NCBI GenBank assembly: GCA_947458675.1
Contig: CANHAW010000077.1
Coordinates: 1-8,158, forward strand
Direction: 5' to 3'
Length of the DNA: 8,158 nucleotides
From: Beijerinckiaceae bacterium
Lineage (GTDB): Bacteria > Pseudomonadota > Alphaproteobacteria > Rhizobiales > Beijerinckiaceae
Part shown: in pieces, positions 1 to 5,878 of the stretch
How positions within the stretch are numbered: position 1 is the first letter of the stretch
Layout: every line of letters begins with the position of its first letter
Program-made: the position numbers and the translations under genes
Notes under the pieces: generated by a model
Databases searched by the model: none
Seen by the model: the letters and a program-made list of their open reading frames with translations, nothing else
Told to the model about the DNA's origin: nothing

Positions 1-359
1 GCGAGGGCGCATCGGCCGATGCGCGCCGCGCCTTGCAAGACAAAGGCGTGCTTGTCGAAATGGCGCCGCTGACGGGCACCGGTCATGTCGATCTTGCTGC
101 GGCGCTGCAAGTTTTGGGCGGGCGCGGCGTCACACGTGTCTTCAGCGAGGGCGGGCCGCAAGTGGCGGGTGCCCTCATTGGTGCTGGTCTTGCGGACGAA
201 GTCGCCATGTTTCGCAGCGCCAAGCCGTTCGGGCGTGCGGGCCTTGCTGCGCTCGATTCCCGGTCGCGCGCGCTTCTGGGCGATCCGTCCCGCTACAGGC
301 GCGTAAGTGAGAGAGAGGTCGGCGCCGACCTGCTGTCACGTTTCGAGAGGATTTTCTGA
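1..359 (+). CDS. ribD: RibD C-terminal part: 5-amino-6-(5-phosphoribosylamino)uracil reductase domain (partial)
   Basis: This is the 3' end of ribD; the reading frame is open from base 3 and the start lies outside the window. RibD is a bifunctional cytosolic enzyme that deaminates and then reduces the pyrimidine intermediate of riboflavin synthesis using NADPH. Only the end of the C-terminal reductase domain is visible, about 118 residues. The recognisable part is the segment GVTRVFSEGGPQVAGALIGA followed by GLADEVAMF, which matches the RibD/HTP-reductase pattern of a strand, the EGG phosphate-binding turn, and the LxDE helix-strand. The N-terminal zinc deaminase domain (HAE, PCxxxGxTPPC motifs) cannot be checked here. 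The stop codon shares its A with the ATG of ribE, so the two are probably translationally coupled. The identification rests on this domain plus the riboflavin gene neighbours. Confidence 0.9.
   Translation, partial: EGASADARRALQDKGVLVEMAPLTGTGHVDLAAALQVLGGRGVTRVFSEGGPQVAGALIGAGLADEVAMFRSAKPFGRAGLAALDSRSRALLGDPSRYRRVSEREVGADLLSRFERIF
345..350 (+). promoter_or_regulatory. Ribosome binding site of ribE inside ribD
   Basis: GAGAGG lies 8 bases before the ribE ATG, inside the last codons of ribD. Together with the TGATG stop/start overlap it fixes the ribE start and suggests coupled translation. Confidence 0.7.
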
Positions 360-961
360 TGTTCACCGGGCTTGTCAGCGACGTCGGCACCATTCGCTCT
401 GTCGAGGCGCGCGGCGAATTGCGCCGCATTCGCATCGCCTGTTCCTATGATCCGAAGACAATCCTGCTCGGCGCCTCCATTGCCTGCTCCGGCCCCTGCC
501 TCACGGCAGTGGAGATCGGAGAGGAGGGTGGCCGCACGTTTTTCGATATTGATGCGGCGGCGGAGACTTTGGCGCGCACGACGGTTGGCGCATGGGCTCC
601 CGGCATGCGCGTCAATCTCGAGCGTTCGCTCAAGATCGGCGATGAACTTGGCGGTCATATTGTCACCGGCCATGTCGATGGCGTTGCGCGCATTGTCGAG
701 CGCCGCGATTTCGACGGCATGGCGCATTTCGACATTGAGGCGCCGGCTGCATTGGCACGCTTCATTGCCGAGAAGGGATCTGTCTGTCTCGATGGTACGT
801 CGCTGACGGTGAATAATGTCACCGGCAATCGTTTCACCATCCTTCTGATCCCCCATACGCTCGAGGTGACGACCTGGGGCGAGCGCAAGACGGGCGACCC
901 GCTGAACATCGAGGTCGATCTGATGGCCCGTTACGCGGCCCGCCTGGTTGAGGCCAAGTAA
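359..961 (+). CDS. ribE: Riboflavin synthase alpha chain
   Basis: Riboflavin synthase transfers a four-carbon unit between two molecules of 6,7-dimethyl-8-ribityllumazine, giving riboflavin and the pyrimidinedione precursor. The 200-residue length fits the family. The protein begins MFTG (family MFTGI/L) and consists of two lumazine-binding barrels. The N-terminal barrel carries GASIACSGPCLT, in which C47 matches the active-site cysteine of the E. coli enzyme, and GDELGGHIVTGHVDG (H100, H105). The C-terminal barrel carries LDGTSLTVN (S148, T150), IPHTLEVTT and NIEVDLMARYAARL. The start is set by GAGAGG at 345-350, 8 bases ahead of the ATG, and by the one-base overlap with ribD. Some alphaproteobacterial annotations name this gene ribC; the product is the same. 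It is followed by an 80-base gap before ribH, the widest spacing within the rib-nus-thiL run. Confidence 0.97.
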   Translation: MFTGLVSDVGTIRSVEARGELRRIRIACSYDPKTILLGASIACSGPCLTAVEIGEEGGRTFFDIDAAAETLARTTVGAWAPGMRVNLERSLKIGDELGGHIVTGHVDGVARIVERRDFDGMAHFDIEAPAALARFIAEKGSVCLDGTSLTVNNVTGNRFTILLIPHTLEVTTWGERKTGDPLNIEVDLMARYAARLVEAK

Positions 962-997
962 GCCTGCCCTGTCGCGGCGGCTTGCCCTTCATCTTGT

Positions 998-1020
998 AGC
1001 GGGTTACTCAACGGCCCGCT
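998..1020 (+). other. Small hairpin in the ribE-ribH gap
   Basis: AGCGGG (998-1003) and CCCGCT (1015-1020) form a perfect 6-bp stem with an 11-base loop. No T-run follows, so it is not a convincing terminator. It could be a processing or stability element, or chance. The rest of the 962-1041 gap shows only the ribH ribosome binding site (GAGG, 1031-1034). Confidence 0.3.
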
Positions 1021-1041
1021 GTTTCACATAGAGGATGTCCC

Positions 1042-1530
1042 ATGGCCGAGGCGCGGCGCGAAGTTAAACCCATCAGCGGCGTGGCCGGCGCGAGGCTCCT
1101 CGTGGTCGAGGCTCGTTTCTACGGCGACATTGGCGAAATGCTGCTGGCAGGCGCGCGGCGCGCAGCCGCTGAAGCAGGAGCCTCTGTCGATCTTCTGTCG
1201 ATGCCCGGCGCGCTCGAAATTCCAGCTGCCATTGCGATTGCCTGCGATGCGGCAAAGGCTGCGGGCAAGCCCTATGACGGCGCTGTGGCGCTGGGCTGCG
1301 TTATTCGCGGCGAAACCTATCATTTCGAAATTGTCGCGGGCGAAAGCTCGCGCGCGCTGATGGATTTGTCGGTCGCGCGGAAACTGCCGCTCGGCAATGG
1401 CATTCTCACGGTTGAGAACGAGCATCAGGCGATTGTGCGCGCTGATCCGCAACAGGGCGACAAGGGCGGCGATGCGGTGCGCGCTGCGCTCACGCTGGTG
1501 GCTCTGGTGCGCGCAGGAGAGCGTCAATAA
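1042..1530 (+). CDS. ribH: 6,7-dimethyl-8-ribityllumazine synthase (lumazine synthase)
   Basis: RibH condenses 5-amino-6-ribitylaminouracil with 3,4-dihydroxy-2-butanone 4-phosphate to make the substrate of RibE. The 162-residue length is normal. Visible motifs in order are [10 protein letters not shown] (21-30, F26 as the substrate-stacking aromatic), the PGALEIP signature (55-61), [14 protein letters not shown] (85-98, with H94 at the place of the catalytic histidine), GNGILTVEN (118-126), R133 and [10 protein letters not shown] near the C-terminus. The EARFY and GETYHF wording resembles the RibH1 type of Brucella and other Rhizobiales rather than the E. coli form; this is a comparison from memory. 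GAGG at 1031-1034 stands 7 bases before the chosen ATG. The TAA stop overlaps the nusB ATG by one base. Confidence 0.97.
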   Translation: MAEARREVKPISGVAGARLLVVEARFYGDIGEMLLAGARRAAAEAGASVDLLSMPGALEIPAAIAIACDAAKAAGKPYDGAVALGCVIRGETYHFEIVAGESSRALMDLSVARKLPLGNGILTVENEHQAIVRADPQQGDKGGDAVRAALTLVALVRAGERQ

Positions 1531-1988
1531 TGTCACGCGAGAACCGGGCTGCCTCACGTCTTGCAGCCACGCAGGCGCTCTATCAAATGGATGTTGCTGC
1601 CAAAGGCATCAACGAGATTCTGGCCGAATTCGAGACATTCTGGATCGGCAAGGAAATCGAGGGCGAGCAATACAAGCCTGCCGAAGTTGAATTCTTTCGC
1701 GACATTCTCAATGGCGTGCTCGACGCCCAGCTCGCCATCGACAGATTGATCGACACGACTCTTGCTGCCGGCTGGCCGCTGGCGCGCGTCGAGGCTGTCA
1801 TGCGCGCCATGTTGCGTGCAGCGACTTATGAATTGCGCAAGCGCAAGGATATTCCAGCGCGCGTCGTCATCACCGAATATGTCGATGTCGCAGCCGCTTT
1901 TCTCGCGCGCGAGGAAACCGGCATGATCAATGCCGTGCTCGATAAAATCGCCCGCGAATTGCGGGCCGATGAATTTGAGGCGAAATAG
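1530..1988 (+). CDS. nusB: Transcription antitermination factor NusB
   Basis: NusB is a small all-helical RNA-binding protein that joins NusE (ribosomal protein S10) on boxA RNA and supports antitermination of rRNA transcription. The 152 residues fit the family. The basic N-terminus RAASRLAATQALYQMD (6-21) is the usual NusB opening with its RNA-contacting arginines. It is followed by LRAATYEL (95-102), VVITEYVDVAAAF (112-124) and GMINAVLDKIAREL (131-144), all family landmarks. An AGGAGA sequence at 1515-1520 inside ribH supports the start at the TAATG overlap. The position between ribH and thiL is common in proteobacteria. No odd residues are seen, apart from an acidic tail. Confidence 0.97.
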   Translation: MSRENRAASRLAATQALYQMDVAAKGINEILAEFETFWIGKEIEGEQYKPAEVEFFRDILNGVLDAQLAIDRLIDTTLAAGWPLARVEAVMRAMLRAATYELRKRKDIPARVVITEYVDVAAAFLAREETGMINAVLDKIARELRADEFEAK

Positions 1989-1996
1989 GGGCGCAG

Positions 1997-2974
1997 ATGA
2001 CGAGCTCCGGCGAAGACAACCTGATCGGAAGGTTTTTCGCCCCGCTCGCCGGGCCTGACGGACTTGGTCTCAAGGATGATGCAGCACGCATCGCCTGCGC
2101 GCCTGCGCATGATCTGGTCATCACCTGCGATGCGCTGGTGGCAGGCGTGCATTTTTTCCCCGAAGATCCACCCGATGCCATTGCGGCAAAGGCTTTGCGC
2201 GTCAATCTCTCCGATCTCGCAGCCAAGGGCGCGCGTCCGCGCGGTTTTGTTCTGGCACTGGCTCTGCCGGTCTCGTCGAGCGGGCATGAGGATTGGCTTG
2301 CCTCTTTCTGTGAAGGATTGCGTGCCGATATTGCGGCTTACGATTGTGCGCTTCTGGGCGGGGATACGGTCAGTACGCCTGGTCCCTTGATGGTGTCGAT
2401 CACCGCTTTCGGACTTGTGCCGTCTGGCTGCATGGTGGCGCGCACGGGCGCGCGCGCAGATGATCTTCTCTATGTCAGCGGCACGATCGGCGATGGCGCG
2501 CTGGGTCTTGCTCTGTGTCTTGGCAAGCGTCAACCTTTTGGCGGCTGCGAATATTTGCTGGAGCGCTATCTGCGGCCGCAACCGCGCCTGTCTCTTGCCG
2601 CCGCTTTGCTGGATCACGCCAGCGGCGCGATGGACATATCCGACGGGCTCGTCGGCGATCTCACCAAAATGATGCGGGCATCGGGCGTCAGCGCAGAGGT
2701 CGATCTTGCAGCCGTCCCCCTGTCGCATGCGGCCATGGCGGCTGGTGGCGCGCTTCTGCCATGGCGCGATGTCGCTCTGACGGGCGGCGATGATTATGAA
2801 ATTCTGGCCAGCGTCCCGCCCGCGCAGGCTGCAGCCTTCGAATCCGCCGCCCAGCAGGCCGGCGTCGCCGTAACCCGGATCGGCCGGGTTGTTGCGGGCC
2901 AAGGCGAGCCCGTCTTTCGCGACAAGGATGGCACGGTGGTCAAATTCCAGCGCGGCTCTTTCAGTCATTTCTGA
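1997..2974 (+). CDS. thiL: Thiamine-monophosphate kinase
   Basis: ThiL phosphorylates thiamine monophosphate with ATP to thiamine diphosphate, the active cofactor. The 325-residue length is usual. The protein belongs to the PurM/HypE/SelD-like ATP-binding fold. Visible landmarks are LKDDAA (25-30, metal-binding aspartates), CDALVAGVHF (44-53), NLSDLAAKGARP (70-81), LGGDT (120-124), SGTIGDGALG (161-170), MDISDGL (212-218) and TGGDDYEIL (262-270). These cover the ATP/Mg and TMP sites expected for the family. AGGGG at 1987-1991 lies 5 bases before the ATG, only 8 bases after nusB. This makes thiL the last gene of the riboflavin operon, and a strong hairpin follows at 2983-3011. Its end product connects it with thiM further along the window. 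Confidence 0.96.
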   Translation: MTSSGEDNLIGRFFAPLAGPDGLGLKDDAARIACAPAHDLVITCDALVAGVHFFPEDPPDAIAAKALRVNLSDLAAKGARPRGFVLALALPVSSSGHEDWLASFCEGLRADIAAYDCALLGGDTVSTPGPLMVSITAFGLVPSGCMVARTGARADDLLYVSGTIGDGALGLALCLGKRQPFGGCEYLLERYLRPQPRLSLAAALLDHASGAMDISDGLVGDLTKMMRASGVSAEVDLAAVPLSHAAMAAGGALLPWRDVALTGGDDYEILASVPPAQAAAFESAAQQAGVAVTRIGRVVAGQGEPVFRDKDGTVVKFQRGSFSHF

Positions 2975-2982
2975 TTGGGGGC

Positions 2983-3011
2983 AGGGGCGCCTTGCCCCGG
3001 TCGGCGCCCTT
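2983..3011 (+). terminator. Probable intrinsic terminator after thiL
   Basis: GGGCGCC (2985-2991) pairs with GGCGCCC (3003-3009), extended outward by one G-T and one A-T pair, with an 11-base loop. The hairpin starts about 10 bases after the thiL stop. The following T-run is short (three T, then AC), so termination may be only partial. The placement at the end of a long same-strand run supports the call. Confidence 0.45.
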
Positions 3012-3062
3012 TACAAATCGCGCCGGCGGCCCGACCATTCAGCACGGCCCAACGATCAACAA

Positions 3063-3069
3063 GGGGAGG
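3063..3069 (+). promoter_or_regulatory. Ribosome binding site that sets the hydrolase start
   Basis: GGGGAGG lies 5 bases before ATG 3075. It decides between this start and longer in-frame alternatives that would run back into thiL. Confidence 0.7.
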
Positions 3070-3074
3070 CAAGC

Positions 3075-3755
3075 ATGGCGCGCGATTTCGAAGACTTCTG
3101 CTGGCGGGACATTGTCGACGAGGAAATCCTCGAGATTTACGAACCCTATCGCCGCAAAACATTTGTCGGGCCAAAGCCCGCCATTCTCGCCATCGACCTT
3201 TACAACAAGGCTTATGAGGGCGGGAACCGGCCAGTGCGCGAGGTCAATCGCGAACATCCAGGCGCCTGTGGCGAAAATTCGTGGAAGGCGATCGAGCCGA
3301 CTAAGCAGGTTTTTGCAGCTGCGCGCGCAGCCGGCATTCCTGTCATCTATTCGACGCGCCACGCCGATACGGCTGGTGTGAAATCCACCTTCCGCACCAT
3401 GCGTGAAGAGCAGGAAGACCAATACGGCATCTATCACGAATTCACGCCCAAGCCCGGCGAGCTTGTCATCTACAAAGAGCGCGCCTCGGCTTTCTTCGGC
3501 ACGCCGCTGGTCGCGCATCTGCGTTTGATGGGTGTTGAGAGCCTGATCATTTTCGGCGAGAGCACATCAGGTTGCGTGCGTGCCTCAACGGTGGATGCTT
3601 ATTCTTATGGCTTCCACAGCGTGCTGATCGAGGAATGCACCTATGATCGCTCCATGCTGAGCCACAAGGTCAATCTCTTCGATCTGCACCATAAATATTG
3701 CGATGTCATGCATGTCGAAGACGTGCTGGCGCATCTGCAGGGCATGAAGAAGTGA
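3075..3755 (+). CDS. Isochorismatase-superfamily cysteine hydrolase (N-carbamoylsarcosine amidase/maleamate amidase-like)
   Basis: This 226-residue protein is a probable amidohydrolase of the isochorismatase-like cysteine hydrolase fold. The expected Asp-Lys-Cys triad is visible: D41 in ILAIDLYNKAYEGG, K134 in LVIYKERASAFFGT and C167 in GESTSGCVRASTVDAYSYGF. The SGCVRAS-x-DA wording and the later CTYDRS and LFDLHHKYCDVMHVEDV are closer to the N-carbamoylsarcosine and maleamate amidase branch than to nicotinamidases, as I remember those families. An N-terminal extension of about 35 residues precedes the core. The ATG at 3075 is chosen because GGGGAGG (3063-3069) stands 5 bases ahead; the frame stays open further upstream but without such a site and inside thiL. 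The substrate cannot be read from sequence. No signal peptide is seen. The stop codon lies in the inverted repeat that follows. Confidence 0.85.
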   Translation: MARDFEDFCWRDIVDEEILEIYEPYRRKTFVGPKPAILAIDLYNKAYEGGNRPVREVNREHPGACGENSWKAIEPTKQVFAAARAAGIPVIYSTRHADTAGVKSTFRTMREEQEDQYGIYHEFTPKPGELVIYKERASAFFGTPLVAHLRLMGVESLIIFGESTSGCVRASTVDAYSYGFHSVLIEECTYDRSMLSHKVNLFDLHHKYCDVMHVEDVLAHLQGMKK

Positions 3756-3858
3756 CGGCCTGAAAGGCCGTCATTGCGAGGAGCTGAAAGCGACGCGGCA
3801 ATCCAGAAAAGACTGGATTGCTTCGCGTCGCGCGCAATGACGGGCCAAGGCCCCGTCA
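3753..3858. repeat. REP-like composite inverted repeat between convergent genes
   Basis: A long imperfect palindrome spans the whole gap between two convergent genes. Inner arms pair as GTCATTGCG (3770-3778) with CGCAATGAC (3833-3841), GCGACGCG (3790-3797) with CGCGTCGC (3824-3831), and CAATCCAG (3799-3806) with CTGGATTG (3813-3820) around a 6-base loop. Each outer end carries its own hairpin: TGACGGCC/GGCCGTCA (3753-3760/3766-3773) and TGACGGG/CCCGTCA (3838-3844/3852-3858). The outermost TGA on each strand is the stop codon of the gene entering from that side. The core resembles the dispersed GTCATTGCGAGG...CAATCCAG repeat that I recall from many bacterial genomes, including Rhizobiales. It may also act as a bidirectional terminator, although neither hairpin has a proper T-run. 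Confidence 0.8.
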
Positions 3859-4257
3859 CTCTTGTTCGGTGCGAACCATCGGCACGAGGCCAAGCTTGTC
3901 GAAGACGGAGCTGCGGTGAGCTTCAGCGTAGCGCATGGCATTGAGATGAGCCGGCGTGCCATAGGGCAGGCGCGTCATGCGCTCATAGAGCGTTTCGATC
4001 CAGTGCAATTCACCCAAAATATCGGCCGGCGGCGTGCCGCGCGCCACCCAGGCTGAGGACCAGGTCTGATCCCAGGCCAAAGCATCCTCGGCACTGGTGC
4101 GGGCCGTCAGAAGGGCCTCGTGCTGGGGGTCGCCATAGGCCAGAGCGGAGGCGCGCTCATAGCGGCGCAGGCGGATCACCGCATTCGCTATATCCCCTTC
4201 CGGATCGGGCCTTTGACGGGCCCATTCCAGACATTGCGCCAAGCTTTTCGCCGTCAC
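3856..4257 (-). CDS. Hypothetical protein, 133 residues
   Basis: I do not recognise this gene. It reads as a genuine coding frame: a GTG start with AAGGAGAG (minus strand, 4270-4263) 5 bases upstream, third codon positions rich in G/C like the neighbours, and no competing frame on the plus strand with such support. The product is soluble and probably mostly helical, with no signal peptide, membrane span or cysteine pair. It is tryptophan-rich in the middle (W67, W71 and W75 in AWDQTWSSAW), followed by a segment with LHWIETLYERMTRLPYGT. It is divergent from the AhpD-fold gene at 4401 across a 143-base gap, and convergent with the cysteine hydrolase, so the three could be one small functional group. 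The stop codon lies in the REP-like element. Function unknown. Confidence 0.7.
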   Translation of the reverse strand: MTAKSLAQCLEWARQRPDPEGDIANAVIRLRRYERASALAYGDPQHEALLTARTSAEDALAWDQTWSSAWVARGTPPADILGELHWIETLYERMTRLPYGTPAHLNAMRYAEAHRSSVFDKLGLVPMVRTEQE

Positions 4258-4400
4258 CGCGGCTCTCCTTCATCTGTCAAAAGGGAATTTAGGGCGGCTT
4301 GCAGCGATAATCCAGCCGCTTGCATCTTGCTCTTCGGTTTGTGAGGGGTGAAGCTCGGGGTGCAAGAGATCCGGTAAGGGTCCGGCACAGGGAGGTAAGC
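4258..4400. promoter_or_regulatory. Divergent intergenic region, probable promoters for both flanking genes
   Basis: This 143-base gap separates two genes read outward, so it should contain a promoter in each direction. I see the two ribosome binding sites (AAGGAGAG on the minus strand and GGAGG on the plus strand at 4391-4395). I could not find a convincing -35/-10 pair on either strand. CTTGCA (4319-4324) and TGCAAG (4361-4366) form a weak, widely spaced inverted repeat. Confidence 0.4.
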
Positions 4401-5012
4401 ATGGCCAGTCTCGATGTCGCTCACATCGATGAGCGGGATGATCCCCATACCCAGGTTTCGCGGTTGCCGCCCTTGCCACAGCCGCTCGACCCAATTCTGG
4501 CCGATTTGTTCGAAAACACCCGAAAAAATGGCGGGCATATTCTCAATCTCCACCGAGTGAGCGGCCATGCGCCGAAATTGACGCGATCGAAACGTGCTTT
4601 CACTTATGCGCTGCGCAACGAATGTTCCGCGCCGCGGCTCTATCGCGAGATCGCCATTTGTCGCACGGCGATCAATGTCGATTGCGCCTATGAATTGCAT
4701 CATCATCATCCGCTCGCGCTGCAGGCGGGCCTGTCGCAGGCCCAGTTCAATGGCTTGCGCCATTGGCGCGAGAAGAAAGACATGTTTGATGCCAAGCAAT
4801 GCGCTCTTCTCGCTTATGTCGATGAAGTCACGCTCAACAAAGGCAATGTCGGGCAGGGCACGTTTGACGATCTGGCGCGCCATTTCTCGCCGCAGGAGAT
4901 CGTCGAGATCACCTATAGTGCGACATCCTATTTCGCCAGCGGCCTGTTCATGAAAGCGCTGGCGATCGAGCCCGATCCGCCCCATCGCAAGGCGGCGCCC
5001 GGCAAATTCTGA
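4401..5012 (+). CDS. Carboxymuconolactone decarboxylase / AhpD-like fold protein
   Basis: This 203-residue protein belongs to the CMD/AhpD fold, an all-helical family that includes peroxidase-reductase AhpD and ring-cleavage decarboxylases. The landmark is LYREIAICRTAINVDCAYEL (80-99), followed by HHHH (100-103) and LALQAGLS, the usual helix pair of the domain; E83, C95 and a histidine of the HHHH run occupy the usual active-site positions. The AhpD CxxC pair is absent: the position three after C95 is E98. A thiol-disulfide AhpD role is therefore doubtful; a CMD-like hydrolase, decarboxylase or unknown activity is as likely. The start is ATG 4401 with GGAGG 5 bases ahead, rather than upstream in-frame codons. 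It is convergent with thiM, two bases apart. Substrate unknown; I would not call it PcaC without protocatechuate genes nearby. Confidence 0.82.
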   Translation: MASLDVAHIDERDDPHTQVSRLPPLPQPLDPILADLFENTRKNGGHILNLHRVSGHAPKLTRSKRAFTYALRNECSAPRLYREIAICRTAINVDCAYELHHHHPLALQAGLSQAQFNGLRHWREKKDMFDAKQCALLAYVDEVTLNKGNVGQGTFDDLARHFSPQEIVEITYSATSYFASGLFMKALAIEPDPPHRKAAPGKF

Positions 5013-5017
5013 TATCA
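5010..5017. other. Palindrome holding both stop codons of a convergent pair
   Basis: TGATATCA is a perfect 8-base palindrome. Its first three bases are the stop of the AhpD-fold gene, and its last three are, on the other strand, the stop of thiM. No terminator hairpin fits between the genes, so transcripts from the two sides must overlap at their 3' ends or be ended inside the opposite gene. Confidence 0.9.
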
Positions 5018-5851
5018 GCCGCGCCGCAGCCGCTGAACGATATCCTCGCCTGAGAGCGTGAAAAGAATATCGATGAAGGCCGTGCGAAAAGATGCGGGGC
5101 CCTTTGCGCCCTCGGCCGCCATGTCGCCAGCGATGGCATAGGCGGCAAGCGCGCTGCAACTGGCTGAAAAAGGATCTGCGCCAAGGCCAAGAAAAGCCCC
5201 GCTATAGGCGCTCAAGGCGCAGCCGAGCGCTGTGACGCGCTCCATCAGCGGCGAGCCATTGGCCAGTCTCACAAGCCTTTGCCCATCGGTAATCAGATCG
5301 ATGGCGCCGGTCGCGGCCACGGTGCACAGGCAATGCCGTGCCAGTTTGCGCGCGCTCGCCTCGGCCTCGTCGGCGGAATGGACATTGTCCATGCCCCGCG
5401 GCCCGCCGGCCTCCTGAGTCAGGCCGGCGATCCGGGCCAAAGCGATGATTTCTGAGCTATTGCCGCGAATGATCGCGGGGCGGTGGCGCAACAGGCGCAA
5501 AATGGTCTCATCGCGGAATTTCGTGCCACCGACCCCAACCGGATCGAGCACCCAGGGCACGCCATGGGTGCGCGCCGCGATTGTGGCTACTTCCATCGCC
5601 TCGGCGCCGGCCTGCGTCAGCGTTCCCGTATTGATGACCAAAGCGGCAACTTTGCGAATGAATTCCGGGCTTTCCTGCGGTGCATGGACCATGGCCGGGG
5701 CCGCCCCGGCGGCGAGCAGGACATTGGCCGCTATATCCATCGAGACCAGATTGGTGATGACCTGAACCAGAGGGCGGCTGGCGCGCACGCCGTCCAGCAG
5801 GCGCGCCGCTTCCGCTGCTATGTCATCATGCGTTCGGGCTGGCTCGTTCAT
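5015..5851 (-). CDS. thiM: Hydroxyethylthiazole kinase
   Basis: ThiM phosphorylates 4-methyl-5-(2-hydroxyethyl)thiazole with ATP, a salvage step; ThiE then joins the phosphate to the pyrimidine to give thiamine monophosphate, the substrate of ThiL. The 278-residue length is normal. The ribokinase-like fold shows PLVQVITNLVSMDIAANVLL (27-46), GAAPAMVHAPQE (49-60), the ALVINTGTL strand (70-78), WVLDPVGVGGTKFR (100-113), IIRGNSSEI (127-135), VAATGAIDLITDG (178-190) and RVTALGCALSA (205-215), with C211 at the place of the catalytic-site cysteine. Many homologues have VTGTGC here; this one has VTALGC. The ATG at 5851 leaves 26 residues before PLVQ, close to the E. coli arrangement, but its ribosome binding site is poor. 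No TPP riboswitch was seen upstream. thiD and thiE are not adjacent. Confidence 0.95.
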   Translation of the reverse strand: MNEPARTHDDIAAEAARLLDGVRASRPLVQVITNLVSMDIAANVLLAAGAAPAMVHAPQESPEFIRKVAALVINTGTLTQAGAEAMEVATIAARTHGVPWVLDPVGVGGTKFRDETILRLLRHRPAIIRGNSSEIIALARIAGLTQEAGGPRGMDNVHSADEAEASARKLARHCLCTVAATGAIDLITDGQRLVRLANGSPLMERVTALGCALSAYSGAFLGLGADPFSASCSALAAYAIAGDMAAEGAKGPASFRTAFIDILFTLSGEDIVQRLRRG

Positions 5852-5860
5852 GGGGTTCTT

Positions 5861-5878
5861 TTATCCCATTTTCCTCCC
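5861..5878 (-). promoter_or_regulatory. thiM leader: strong SD followed by a two-codon start-stop unit
   Basis: On the minus strand GGGAGG (5878-5873) is followed after AAA by ATG GGA TAA (5869-5861), in the same frame as thiM but closed at once. The thiM ATG lies 9 bases after the TAA and 21 bases after the SD, too far for that SD to serve it directly. Ribosomes might reinitiate, or the local AAAGAA might serve as a weak SD. Confidence 0.4.

Noticed and set aside
1826..2968. Antisense open frame of 380 codons on the minus strand
   Set aside because: It covers thiL and the end of nusB, both clearly identified by motifs on the plus strand. The composition is that of a shadow frame.
2889..3074. 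Longer N-terminus for the cysteine hydrolase, starting inside thiL
   Set aside because: The extra 62 residues would overlap thiL in another frame and cross the terminator-like hairpin. A strong SD exists right before ATG 3075.
4319..4366. CTTGCA/TGCAAG inverted repeat as an operator
   Set aside because: Only 6 bp with a 36-base spacer; this is likely to occur by chance.
4254..5159. Minus-strand open frame of 301 codons that ends at the start of the 133-residue gene
   Set aside because: It overlaps the CMD-fold gene and the end of thiM. The Arg-rich product has no recognisable motif. The GTGA overlap with the downstream gene looks operon-like, but the good SD and coding bias belong to the plus-strand gene.
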